NCBI GenBank assembly: GCA_017515325.1
Contig: JAFWGA010000019.1
Location: 123,362 to 187,361, forward strand
DNA from: Blautia sp.
Lineage (GTDB): Bacteria > Bacillota > Clostridia > Lachnospirales > Lachnospiraceae
Direction: 5' to 3'
DNA: 64,000 bases
The notes under the pieces were generated by a model, which was not told the origin of the DNA, ran no database searches, and saw nothing but the letters and a program-made list of their open reading frames with translations. The stretch's first letter is position 1. Every line of letters starts with the position of its first letter. Both the position numbers and the translations under genes were made by a program. Below are positions 25,634 through 34,046 of this stretch, in pieces.

Positions 25634-27082
25634 ATGCAGAAAATTAGAACCAGATTTGCCCCCAGTCCCACCGGGAAAATGCACGTGGGGAATCTCCGTA
25701 CCGCTCTTTATGCCTATCTGATCGCGAAACATGAAGGAGGAGATTTCATTCTTCGCATTGAAGATACGGATCAGGTTCGTTATGTCGAAGGAGCCGTTGA
25801 CATCATAAACCGGACTCTGGAAAAAACAGGGCTGAACCATGACGAGGGACCGGATAAGGACGCCGGATATGGGCCTTATGTTCAGAGTGAGCGCCAGGCA
25901 GCAGGGATCTATCAAAAGTACGCCGATCAGCTGATCCGGCAGGGGGATGCCTATTACTGCTTCTGCGGGGAAGAGGAGCTTGCCCAGATGAAGCGGACGG
26001 TAAACGGGAAAGAGATATCCATGTACGACAAGCGCTGCCTGCATCTTGGCAAGGAAGAGATAGAGCGCAGGCTTGCTGCGGGAGAGCCCCATGTTGTGCG
26101 TTTTAATATGCCATCAGAAGGGACAACCACCTTCCGGGATGTCATTTACGGTGACATCACCGTAAACAATGAAGAACTCGAGGATCTGATCCTGATCAAA
26201 TCCGATGGATATCCTACCTACAATTTTGCCAACGTTGTGGACGATCATCTCATGGGGATCACCCATGTGGTTCGCGGGAACGAGTACCTGTCATCATCTC
26301 CCAAGTACAACCGTATTTATGAGGCTTTTGGCTGGGAGATCCCGGTTTATGTCCATTGTCCTTTGATTACGGATGAGACCCATGCGAAGCTTTCCAAACG
26401 CTCCGGTCATTCCTCCTATGAGGATCTTCTCGCACAAGGCTTTCTTTCTGAAGCGATCGTCAATTACGTTGCCCTTCTGGGCTGGAGTCCGACGGACAAC
26501 GAAGAGATATTTTCTCTGAAGGAATTGATCGAAAAATTTGACTATACTCATATCAATAAGTCTCCGGCCGTTTTTGACATCACAAAACTACGCTGGATGA
26601 ACGGGGAGTATGTCCATAAGCTTCCCTTCGAAACTTTCTATGAGCAAGCCCTGCCTTATCTGAAGGAGACATTGGGGGAAGGGCTGGATCTGAAAAAGAT
26701 TGCTGCCATGGTTCAGTCAAGAATCGAGGTATATCCGGATATTCCCGATCTCATTGACTTTTTTGCAAAAGTCCCGGAATATGATACAGAGATGTACCGT
26801 CATAAAAAAATGAAGACGACACCCGAGACCTCGCTTGCGGTTTTGAAGGAGGTCCTTCCGGTGCTGAAGGAACAGGAGGATTACGGAAATGATCCTCTCT
26901 ACCAGAGGCTGAGCCAGTATATCTCGGAAAAAGGATATAAAAACGGTTATGTCATGTGGCCTCTTCGTGTAGCGGTTTCCGGAAAGCAGATGACGCCGGC
27001 GGGAGCTACCGAGATCATGGAAATCATCGGGAAAGAAGAGACTCTGCACCGGATCGAAGCAGCCATTGAAAAGCTCAGTTAG
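25634..27082 (+). CDS. gltX: Glutamyl-tRNA synthetase
   Basis: Class I aminoacyl-tRNA synthetase that charges tRNA-Glu, and possibly tRNA-Gln as the first step of transamidation. It has 482 residues from the chosen start, the normal bacterial length. The HIGH-like motif is [11 protein letters not shown] near residue 9, and the KMSKS-like motif is KLSKRSG. The GEEELAQMK and [18 protein letters not shown] regions match GltX. The start at 25634 gives the canonical [15 protein letters not shown]-terminus; an in-frame ATG 42 bp upstream would add residues not expected in the family. The helicase gene follows after only 3 bp. Confidence 0.95.
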   Translation: MQKIRTRFAPSPTGKMHVGNLRTALYAYLIAKHEGGDFILRIEDTDQVRYVEGAVDIINRTLEKTGLNHDEGPDKDAGYGPYVQSERQAAGIYQKYADQLIRQGDAYYCFCGEEELAQMKRTVNGKEISMYDKRCLHLGKEEIERRLAAGEPHVVRFNMPSEGTTTFRDVIYGDITVNNEELEDLILIKSDGYPTYNFANVVDDHLMGITHVVRGNEYLSSSPKYNRIYEAFGWEIPVYVHCPLITDETHAKLSKRSGHSSYEDLLAQGFLSEAIVNYVALLGWSPTDNEEIFSLKELIEKFDYTHINKSPAVFDITKLRWMNGEYVHKLPFETFYEQALPYLKETLGEGLDLKKIAAMVQSRIEVYPDIPDLIDFFAKVPEYDTEMYRHKKMKTTPETSLAVLKEVLPVLKEQEDYGNDPLYQRLSQYISEKGYKNGYVMWPLRVAVSGKQMTPAGATEIMEIIGKEETLHRIEAAIEKLS

Positions 27083-27085
27083 ATT

Positions 27086-28963
27086 ATGCCTGAAAATAAA
27101 AAGATCGAAAGAAATCCCGCCCAGAAAAAGGCTATTCAGCATATAGACGGGCCGATGATGGTACTGGCCGGGCCGGGCTCGGGAAAAACATCTGTCATTG
27201 TCGAGCGCACCGCCCACATGATAGAGAAGGCAGACATTCCGCCCGGCAATATCCTTGTGGTGACCTTCTCCCGGATGGCTGCTGCCGAGATGAAGGAGCG
27301 ATTCCTCAAATACATCGGCAAAAGCTCCAGCGAGGTGACCTTCGGCACCTTTCACGGTATCTTTTATGGGATCCTAAAACAGGCCTATGGCCTGACTGCC
27401 GCCAATATTCTTTCCGAGGAGGAGAAGGTCGGTATTCTGAAAGGCCTGGCCCAGGAGCATGGGTTTGAGCAGGTACAGGATGCTGACTTTATCGACGATG
27501 TCGCCCGGGAGATCGGGATCGTTAAATCGGACAGGATCGCTCTGGATCACTATTATTCCACCAGCTGTCCGGATGAGGTTTTCCGGGCTATGTACCAGGG
27601 CTATGCCAGTGCGCTGAAGGCCAGGCGAAAGCTGGATTTTGACGATATGCTGGTTGACTGCTATGAGCTCTTCAGGCGCAGAGAGGATATCCTGAATGCC
27701 TGGCGAAGAAAATTCAGGTATATTCTCGTAGATGAGTTCCAGGATATCAGTCCTGTCCAGTATGATATCGTAAGGCTTCTGGCGGCACCGCAGAACAATC
27801 TTTTTATTGTGGGGGACGATGACCAGTCCATCTATCACTTCAGAGGAGCCAGGCCGGAGATCATGCTGAATTTTGGCAAAGATTATCCTGCCTGTGAGAC
27901 AGTGCTTTTGAATATTAATTACCGTTGTTCCGGCAATGTCCTGAAAAGTTCCCTGAAAGTGGTGGAAAACAATAAAAACAGATTTCCCAAGGAGCTGAGC
28001 ACGCCGAATGAGGACGGGGCACCCATACGGATCCAGATTTTCAAAACTCCTCGGGATCAGGCACGACATCTTGTCTCATACCTGAAGCAAAGACTGCAGG
28101 CAGGAGAGAGAATTGAGGATACCGCCATTCTCTTTCGGACAAATCAGGAGGCCGAGAACCTGGTGGCAGCCTTAATCGAATACCAGGTTCCGTTTACCAT
28201 GAAGGACAGGCTTCCCAATCTTTTTTCTCACTGGATCTGCCGAAACCTGAGAACCTATATGAAGATGGCGCAGGGTGAGATGAGCCGGAGCAATCTCCTT
28301 GAGGTGATGAACCGCCCCAATCGTTATTTTTCCAGAGAAGCCATTGCCTATGCAGTCACAAGGGATGCCGGCGGGGGAACCCGGGTGGATTTGGATCGCC
28401 TGTATGATTTCTATCAGGATAAGGATTGGCTGTGCGAACGGGTTGCCCAGATGGAGAGAGATCTCAAGGCGCTTTCCACGATGGCTCCCTATGCGGCCAT
28501 CAATTATATTCGTCACGGTATAGGGTATGAGGAGTATCTGAAGGAATATGCTCAGTTCAGGAGGCTGAATCCGGAAGATCTTCTGGATGTGCTGGACCGG
28601 CTCCAGGAGAGCGCCAGGGGCCTGAAATCCCTTTCCTCATGGGAAGCCTTTATCGAAAATTATACCAGACAGCTTCAGGAACAGGCCAAACGGCAGCAGT
28701 CCCGTAAAGAAGGAGTCATTTTGGCTACCCTGCACGCAGTGAAGGGACTGGAGTATGATAAAGTATTTATTCTGAATGTAAATGAAGAGAGTATACCCTA
28801 CAAAAAAGCCCTTCTCCCGGAAGCGCTCGAGGAGGAAAGAAGACTTTTTTATGTGGGAATGACCAGGGCAAAACAGGAGCTTACCCTCTGTTATGTGCTC
28901 CGCCAGAATGATAAGGAGAGGGTTCCTTCTCGTTTTCTTTTGGAAATGGGATATACAAAATAA
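27086..28963 (+). CDS. UvrD/PcrA-like superfamily 1 DNA helicase
   Basis: ATP-dependent 3'-5' helicase of superfamily 1A, 625 residues and so shorter than PcrA or UvrD. Motifs in order: Q-motif NPAQKKAIQH at 10-19, Walker A AGPGSGKTS at 28-36, Ia VVTFSRMAAAEM, II (Walker B) ILVDEFQDISPVQ, III GDDDQSIYHFRGA, IV LNINYRCS, V ATLHAVKGLEYDKVFI and VI EEERRLFYVGMTRAKQEL. All catalytic residues are present. It is probably cotranscribed with gltX upstream and prfC 28 bp downstream. The exact repair role (PcrA-like or another small UvrD branch) is not decided. Confidence 0.92.
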   Translation: MPENKKIERNPAQKKAIQHIDGPMMVLAGPGSGKTSVIVERTAHMIEKADIPPGNILVVTFSRMAAAEMKERFLKYIGKSSSEVTFGTFHGIFYGILKQAYGLTAANILSEEEKVGILKGLAQEHGFEQVQDADFIDDVAREIGIVKSDRIALDHYYSTSCPDEVFRAMYQGYASALKARRKLDFDDMLVDCYELFRRREDILNAWRRKFRYILVDEFQDISPVQYDIVRLLAAPQNNLFIVGDDDQSIYHFRGARPEIMLNFGKDYPACETVLLNINYRCSGNVLKSSLKVVENNKNRFPKELSTPNEDGAPIRIQIFKTPRDQARHLVSYLKQRLQAGERIEDTAILFRTNQEAENLVAALIEYQVPFTMKDRLPNLFSHWICRNLRTYMKMAQGEMSRSNLLEVMNRPNRYFSREAIAYAVTRDAGGGTRVDLDRLYDFYQDKDWLCERVAQMERDLKALSTMAPYAAINYIRHGIGYEEYLKEYAQFRRLNPEDLLDVLDRLQESARGLKSLSSWEAFIENYTRQLQEQAKRQQSRKEGVILATLHAVKGLEYDKVFILNVNEESIPYKKALLPEALEEERRLFYVGMTRAKQELTLCYVLRQNDKERVPSRFLLEMGYTK

Positions 28964-28991
28964 ATTCAGATTTGAAGAAGGGAGGAAGAAA

Positions 28992-30581
28992 GTGCCGGAT
29001 TTATTTGGAGAAATAAATAAACGGAGAACATTTGCCATCATTTCTCATCCGGACGCGGGAAAGACAACGCTGACGGAGAAATTTCTATTGTATGGCAAAG
29101 CCATCAATGAGGCAGGAAGCGTAAAAGGAAAGGCGACAATGCGCCACGCTGTTTCTGACTGGATGGAAATAGAGAAGGAAAGAGGTATTTCGGTCACTTC
29201 CTCCGTTCTTCAGTTTCACTATGAGGGAAAATGCATCAATATCCTGGATACACCTGGCCATCAGGATTTCTCAGAGGATACCTACCGAACCCTGATGGCT
29301 GCTGATTCCGCTGTGATGGTAATCGATGCATCCAAGGGAGTGGAAGCCCAGACAAGAAAGCTTTTCAAGGTCTGTGTGATGCGGCATATCCCAATCTTTA
29401 CCTTTATCAATAAGCTGGACAGGGACGCGAATGATACCTTCGATCTTCTGGACGATATCGAAAAAGAATTGGGAATTGCCACATGTCCTGTCAACTGGCC
29501 CATCGGTTCGGGGAAAAAATTCCGTGGAGTCTATGACCGCAATACCCGTCATGTACTTATTTTTCAGGATACACAGAAGGGAACCAAGGAAGGCTCCTAT
29601 CTAGAGCTTGACATCGAGGATCCCCGCATTGATTCGGTGATGGATCCGGATCAGAAGGAGAAGCTCTACGAGGAGATAGATCTGCTGGATGGCGCCAGCG
29701 CGGTTTTCGATCAGGCAAAGGTCAGTAATGGAACGCTGACACCTGTTTTCTTTGGTTCCGCTCTGACAAATTTCGGTGTCGAGACATTTCTTGAGCATTT
29801 CCTTATGATGACGACATCCCCTCTTCCCCGTATGTCGGATCAGGGCCTGATCGACCCTAAAAGTGACGTTTTCTCCGCTTTTGTATTCAAAATCCAGGCA
29901 AATATGAACAAAGCCCACCGGGATAGAATCGCCTTTATGAGGATCTGTTCGGGGAAATTTGAGTCTGATCATGAAGTCTATCATGTACAGACAGATAAAA
30001 AGATGCGCCTTCTGCAGCCGCAGCAGATGATGGCAGAAGCCCGCCATGTGGTGGATTCAGCCTATGCCGGGGATATTATCGGGGTGTTCGATCCAGGGAT
30101 CTTCTCCATCGGGGATACAATTTGTGCCGTGGGACACCGCTTTGCCTTCGAAGGCATTCCCACCTTTGCACCGGAACACTTTGCCCGGGTAAGGCAGCTG
30201 GATACCATGAAGCGAAAGCAGTTTGTGAAAGGGATCAGTCAGATCGCCCAGGAGGGAGCGATACAGATTTTTCAGGAGCTGAATTCCGGTATGGAGGAGA
30301 TTATTGTAGGCGTGGTAGGCGTTCTGCAGTTTGATGTATTGAAGTACCGACTGGAAAACGAATACAATGTGGATATCCGGTTGGAAAATCTTCCCTACGA
30401 GCATATCCGCTGGATTGTGAATAAAGATGAGGTCGATGTGGAAAAGATAACAGGAACCTCCGATATGAAAAAAGTGAGAGACCTGAAAGGGAATCCCTTG
30501 CTGCTCTGGGTCAATCCCTGGAGTATAGGAATGACTCTGGACAGGAATCCAGGATTGAAGCTGGAGGAATTCAGCAGGTAA
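28992..30581 (+). CDS. prfC: Peptide chain release factor 3
   Basis: Translational GTPase that recycles RF1/RF2 from the ribosome after termination; 529 residues, the standard length. G1 is SHPDAGKTTL at about 19-28, switch II is LDTPGHQDFSED, G4 is FINKLDRD, and the RF3-specific MRHAVSDWMEIEKERGISVTSSV is intact. The GTG start at 28992 is chosen from GGGAGG at 28980-28985 and the VPDLFGEINKRRTFAIISHP N-terminus. A longer frame reaches back into the helicase gene but has no ribosome binding site. prfC is irregularly distributed in Clostridia. Confidence 0.95.
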   Translation: MPDLFGEINKRRTFAIISHPDAGKTTLTEKFLLYGKAINEAGSVKGKATMRHAVSDWMEIEKERGISVTSSVLQFHYEGKCINILDTPGHQDFSEDTYRTLMAADSAVMVIDASKGVEAQTRKLFKVCVMRHIPIFTFINKLDRDANDTFDLLDDIEKELGIATCPVNWPIGSGKKFRGVYDRNTRHVLIFQDTQKGTKEGSYLELDIEDPRIDSVMDPDQKEKLYEEIDLLDGASAVFDQAKVSNGTLTPVFFGSALTNFGVETFLEHFLMMTTSPLPRMSDQGLIDPKSDVFSAFVFKIQANMNKAHRDRIAFMRICSGKFESDHEVYHVQTDKKMRLLQPQQMMAEARHVVDSAYAGDIIGVFDPGIFSIGDTICAVGHRFAFEGIPTFAPEHFARVRQLDTMKRKQFVKGISQIAQEGAIQIFQELNSGMEEIIVGVVGVLQFDVLKYRLENEYNVDIRLENLPYEHIRWIVNKDEVDVEKITGTSDMKKVRDLKGNPLLLWVNPWSIGMTLDRNPGLKLEEFSR

Positions 30582-30591
30582 TACGGGTAAC

Positions 30592-30610
30592 GCACGGGTC
30601 AAAATCGTGC
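30592..30610 (+). repeat. Short GCACG/CGTGC hairpin before the Asp23 gene
   Basis: Arms GCACG and CGTGC flank ggtcaaaat. It looks like a shortened family-2 element and is followed by TGGCAGAACGGTTAC, similar to a string before acsA. Confidence 0.4.
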
Positions 30611-30667
30611 AGTGACTGTGGCAGAACGGTTACGGATCAGAAATAATACGGAGGGAATCGCTCAGTT

Positions 30668-31054
30668 ATGGCAGAGAAAAGAATCACCTATAAGATACAG
30701 GAGCTTGGCGGTATCGGAGAGGTCAATATTGCTGATGAAGTGATCACTGTTGTGGCGGCTTTGGCGGCGACAGAGGTTGACGGAGTTGCCAGCCTTGCGG
30801 GAAATATCACCCACGAGCAGGTGGGAAAGGTTGCCGTGAAAAGCCTGGCCAAGGGAGTGCGTGTGAGTGTAAACGACGGCATGGCAGTGGTAGACCTGAA
30901 TCTATCCATGTCATACGGGAAAAATGTTCAGGAAACATGCCGCAAGGTGCAGGATAAGGTGAAATCATCCATCGAGAATATGACCGGGCTTAAGGTTGAA
31001 GAGGTGAATATCCACATTCCTGGCATCGAGATGCCGGCGGAAGACAGTAAGTGA
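30668..31054 (+). CDS. Asp23/Gls24 family envelope-stress protein
   Basis: A 128-residue member of the Asp23/Gls24 (DUF322) family. These small alpha/beta proteins associate with the membrane or envelope in Firmicutes, and one copy conventionally sits just upstream of nusB, as here. The conserved features are ADEVITVVAALAATEVDGVASLAG near residue 22, VAVVDLNLSMSYGKNVQETCRKVQDKVKSSIENMTGLKV, and the closing VNIHIPGIE. It has no signal peptide or membrane helix. It opens the nusB-xseA-xseB-ispA-dxs operon, with a 15-bp gap to nusB. Confidence 0.92.
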   Translation: MAEKRITYKIQELGGIGEVNIADEVITVVAALAATEVDGVASLAGNITHEQVGKVAVKSLAKGVRVSVNDGMAVVDLNLSMSYGKNVQETCRKVQDKVKSSIENMTGLKVEEVNIHIPGIEMPAEDSK

Positions 31055-31069
31055 CCGGAGGCTCTCCTT

Positions 31070-31519
31070 ATGACAAGAAGAGAAATAAGAGAACAGGTTT
31101 TCATACTCCTTTTTATCTCGGGTTTTTATTCTGAAGAGGAAAGGGAGGAACAGCTTTCGCTTTATCTGGACAGCCTTGAAGAACTGGATGATGCAGACAG
31201 GGCTGTCATCCGGCAGAAAACCTGCCACGTTCTTGAAAAAACAGATGAGATTGACGCTTTAGTGGGACAAGCGAGCGAGGGATGGAGAATCTCCCGCATG
31301 AGCAGGACAGATCTGTGCCTGCTCCGGCTGGCCGTCTATGAGATGAAATGGGATGAAAAGGTTCCTGTCGGTGTGGCAATCAATGAAGCTGTGGAGCTGG
31401 CCAAGCAGTATGGTGGTGCTGACTCTTCTGCTTCCTTTGTCAATGGCATTCTGGGGAAAATAGCCCGGACGCAGCAGGAAGCTTCATCACCACAGGCGGA
31501 CCCGTCAGGGGAAACATAA
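31070..31519 (+). CDS. nusB: Transcription antitermination factor NusB
   Basis: All-helical RNA-binding protein of 149 residues that works with NusE/S10 in rRNA antitermination. TRREIREQVFILLFISGF at the N-terminus, WRISRMSRTDLCLLRLAVYEM in the centre and VAINEAVELAKQYGGADSSASFVNGILGKI at the C-terminus are all hallmark NusB segments. Its stop codon overlaps the start of xseA by one base, so the two are translationally coupled. Confidence 0.95.
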   Translation: MTRREIREQVFILLFISGFYSEEEREEQLSLYLDSLEELDDADRAVIRQKTCHVLEKTDEIDALVGQASEGWRISRMSRTDLCLLRLAVYEMKWDEKVPVGVAINEAVELAKQYGGADSSASFVNGILGKIARTQQEASSPQADPSGET

Positions 31520-32895
31520 TGGCTGGGATGAAACAACAAACAGTTTATACCGTAAGCCAGATCAACCGCTATGTAAAAAACATGTTTGCCCAGGATTATC
31601 TGCTGAGGCTTTTGTCCGTCAGTGGAGAAGTGTCCAATTGTAAGTACCATACCAGCGGTCACATCTATTTTTCCCTGAAGGACGAGGGAAGTACACTTTC
31701 CTGTGTCCTTTTTGCAGGCCAACGAAAAGGCCTTGGTTTCCGGATGAAGGACGGAGACAGAGTCATCGTCCGGGGGAGTGTGGAAGTATATGAGCGTGAC
31801 GGACGGTATCAGATGTATGCGAGGGAAATCTCCCTGGAAGGAGAAGGGTTTCTCTATGCCCGCTTTCTGGAGCTGAAAAAAGAGCTGGAAGGGATGGGAA
31901 TGTTTGATCCGTCTTATAAGCAGCCTATCCCCCGTTTTATCCATACTCTGGGGGTGGTTACCGCTCCCACAGGTGCAGCGATTCAGGATATCAGGACGGT
32001 TTCTTTGAGAAGAAATCCCTTTTTGCAGATCGTTCTCTTTCCGGCTCAGGTTCAGGGGGAATCAGCCGCGCAAAGCATCGTAAAGGGAATTCAGGTACTT
32101 GACGATTTTGGTGTCGACGTCATTATCGTTGGTCGGGGAGGGGGTTCTATTGAGGATCTCTGGGCTTTTAATGAAGAGACGGTTGCCAGAGCGATTTTTT
32201 CCTGCCGAACCCCTGTCATCTCTGCTGTAGGCCATGAAACAGATTTTACCATAGCCGATTTTACTGCGGATCTCAGAGCCCCTACGCCTTCAGCGGCAGC
32301 CGAGCTGGCAGTGGATGATATGATGTCCGTACTGTCCAGGCTCGATGGCCTGTCCAGGCGTTTTGGAGCCGGAATGGAAAACAAGCTGCTGACAGCACAG
32401 AGGGCATGTCAGGCTTTAGCCGGACGGCTCCGCCTGCTTAGTCCTCAGGCAAAGCTAAATGAAAAAAGGCAGCGCCTGGATCAGCTTCAGGAAGGATTCG
32501 ATGCCTGCCTTGGCCGCAATCTGAAGGAAAATAAGGAGCGGCTTTTCAGGCAGCAGGATCATCTTTTTCATCATATGCAGACCTTGCTGAGCCGGAAAAA
32601 ACAGCAAAGGGATCTTCTATATCAGAGGATAGAGGATCTGTCTCCCATGAAGAAGCTGGGACAGGGTTATTCCTATGTTTCAGACGTGCTTGGCGGAAAG
32701 ATTTCCAGCATCAGTCAGGTAAAGACCGGAGACAGGCTCAGATTATATGTCTGCGACGGTGTAATCGACACGCGGGTTGAAGATAAACACCAGACCCAAG
32801 CAGTCAACCCAAAAACCAAAGGGAGCAGATATGAAACAAGAAGAGACAGTGCAGACAGGGGAGAAAACAAAGCCTTTGCAGGAAAACGGGGATGA
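31519..32895 (+). CDS. xseA: Exodeoxyribonuclease VII large subunit
   Basis: Large, catalytic subunit of exonuclease VII, a single-strand DNA exonuclease; 458 residues. The N-terminal OB-fold (TVSQINRYVKNMF, LLRLLSVSGEVSNCKYHTSGHIYFSLKD) precedes the catalytic domain with GVVTAPTGAAIQDI, DVIIVGRGGGSIEDLWAFN and ISAVGHETDFTIADFTADLRAPTPSAAAE. A long coiled-coil region follows. The last ~20 codons overlap the start of xseB by 65 bp and have a low-complexity composition, so the tail may simply be read through the xseB ribosome binding region. A second in-frame ATG lies 9 bp downstream. Confidence 0.95.
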   Translation: MAGMKQQTVYTVSQINRYVKNMFAQDYLLRLLSVSGEVSNCKYHTSGHIYFSLKDEGSTLSCVLFAGQRKGLGFRMKDGDRVIVRGSVEVYERDGRYQMYAREISLEGEGFLYARFLELKKELEGMGMFDPSYKQPIPRFIHTLGVVTAPTGAAIQDIRTVSLRRNPFLQIVLFPAQVQGESAAQSIVKGIQVLDDFGVDVIIVGRGGGSIEDLWAFNEETVARAIFSCRTPVISAVGHETDFTIADFTADLRAPTPSAAAELAVDDMMSVLSRLDGLSRRFGAGMENKLLTAQRACQALAGRLRLLSPQAKLNEKRQRLDQLQEGFDACLGRNLKENKERLFRQQDHLFHHMQTLLSRKKQQRDLLYQRIEDLSPMKKLGQGYSYVSDVLGGKISSISQVKTGDRLRLYVCDGVIDTRVEDKHQTQAVNPKTKGSRYETRRDSADRGENKAFAGKRG

Positions 32896-33103
32896 AGAAA
32901 GAGAAGAAAGCCTGGAGGAAGCCTTTTCCCGTCTTGAGGAGATAGCGTCGAGGCTGGAAGCGAAAGAAACATCCCTGGAGGATTCCTTCTTACTCTATCA
33001 GGAAGGTGTGCTTTTGCTCCGCCGCTGTAATGATAAGCTGGATACAGTAGAAAAGAAAATGCTTCAGATTAGTGAGGAAGGGATACTCCGTGAATTTCCG
33101 TGA
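32831..33103 (+). CDS. xseB: Exodeoxyribonuclease VII small subunit
   Basis: Small subunit of exonuclease VII, 90 residues. Family core: ESLEEAFSRLEEIASRLEAKETSLEDSFLLYQEGVLLLRRCNDKLDTVEKKMLQI, a two-helix domain. The preceding ~25 residues are acidic and unstructured. The start at 32831 follows GGGAG; a longer in-frame start 54 bp upstream has no ribosome binding site. It overlaps xseA by 65 bp and ispA by 14 bp, a tightly packed coupling. Confidence 0.92.
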   Translation: MKQEETVQTGEKTKPLQENGDEEREESLEEAFSRLEEIASRLEAKETSLEDSFLLYQEGVLLLRRCNDKLDTVEKKMLQISEEGILREFP

Positions 33104-33977
33104 AGAATTGAATCAGAGAACAGCGAAGACAGAAGAGATTATTATGGCATATCTTCCCCATGTGGAGGGGCATGCATTCCGCCTGTCGGAGGCAATGAGC
33201 TATAGCCTTACGGCAGGCGGAAAAAGACTGAGACCTCTTTTGATGAAGGAGGTTTACGAAATCTTTGGCGGTCAGGAAAAGGTGATCGAACCTTTTATGG
33301 CTGGAATGGAAATGATCCATACCCATTCTTTGATTCATGACGATCTGCCCGCCCTGGACAACGACGACCTTCGTCGGGGTAAGCCGACAGTCCATAAGGT
33401 TTTTGGAGAGGCCTGTGCGATTCTGGCAGGAGATGCCCTTCTCAATTATGCCTATGAAACCATGCTCGGCGGTTTTGGAATGACCCGATATCCGGACAGG
33501 GTAGTCAAAGCCCTCTGTCTGATAGCGGAAAAGACGGGAATCCAGGGGATGCTCGGAGGGCAAAGCGTTGATGTGGAAAATGATGGAAAGCCTTTGCGTG
33601 CTTCTGTCCTGGAATATATCTATGAAAAAAAGACTTCGGCACTTCTGGAAGCTTCCATGCAGATTGGCGCTATATTAGCCGGAGCTTCTGAGAATGCCTG
33701 TGATGTAATCGGTTTGGCTGCGTCAAATATCGGACTGGCTTTTCAGATCCGGGACGATATTCTTGATCTGATCAGTACTGATCAGGTTTTGGGAAAGCCC
33801 GTACATTCCGATGAAAAAAACCTGAAGACGACTTATGTGACGTTAAATGGACTGGAAAAGGCTGAGGCCAGGGTGAAGGAGCTTACCCAAACCGCCCTTG
33901 ATGCCTTACGTTTCACAGGCCGAGATATCACCTTTCTGTGTTCACTTGTTGAAAGCCTTGCAGTCAGAGAAAAATAG
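33090..33977 (+). CDS. ispA: Farnesyl diphosphate synthase (polyprenyl synthetase)
   Basis: Short-chain trans-prenyltransferase that condenses DMAPP with IPP to geranyl and farnesyl diphosphate; 295 residues. The first Asp-rich motif is DDLPALDNDDLRRGKPT and the second is DDILD; GGKRLRPLL and the KTSALLEAS segment bind substrate. The GTG start at 33090 follows GAGGAAGGG; a frame 18 bp longer is possible. Together with dxs downstream it forms an isoprenoid pair, as in many Clostridia. Confidence 0.94.
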   Translation: MNFREELNQRTAKTEEIIMAYLPHVEGHAFRLSEAMSYSLTAGGKRLRPLLMKEVYEIFGGQEKVIEPFMAGMEMIHTHSLIHDDLPALDNDDLRRGKPTVHKVFGEACAILAGDALLNYAYETMLGGFGMTRYPDRVVKALCLIAEKTGIQGMLGGQSVDVENDGKPLRASVLEYIYEKKTSALLEASMQIGAILAGASENACDVIGLAASNIGLAFQIRDDILDLISTDQVLGKPVHSDEKNLKTTYVTLNGLEKAEARVKELTQTALDALRFTGRDITFLCSLVESLAVREK

Positions 33978-34046
33978 GGGATAGGGAGCCTCCGGCAGGA
34001 TGCTATAACTGTAACTACCGAGGATAAGCCAAGCGAAGGAGCCTAC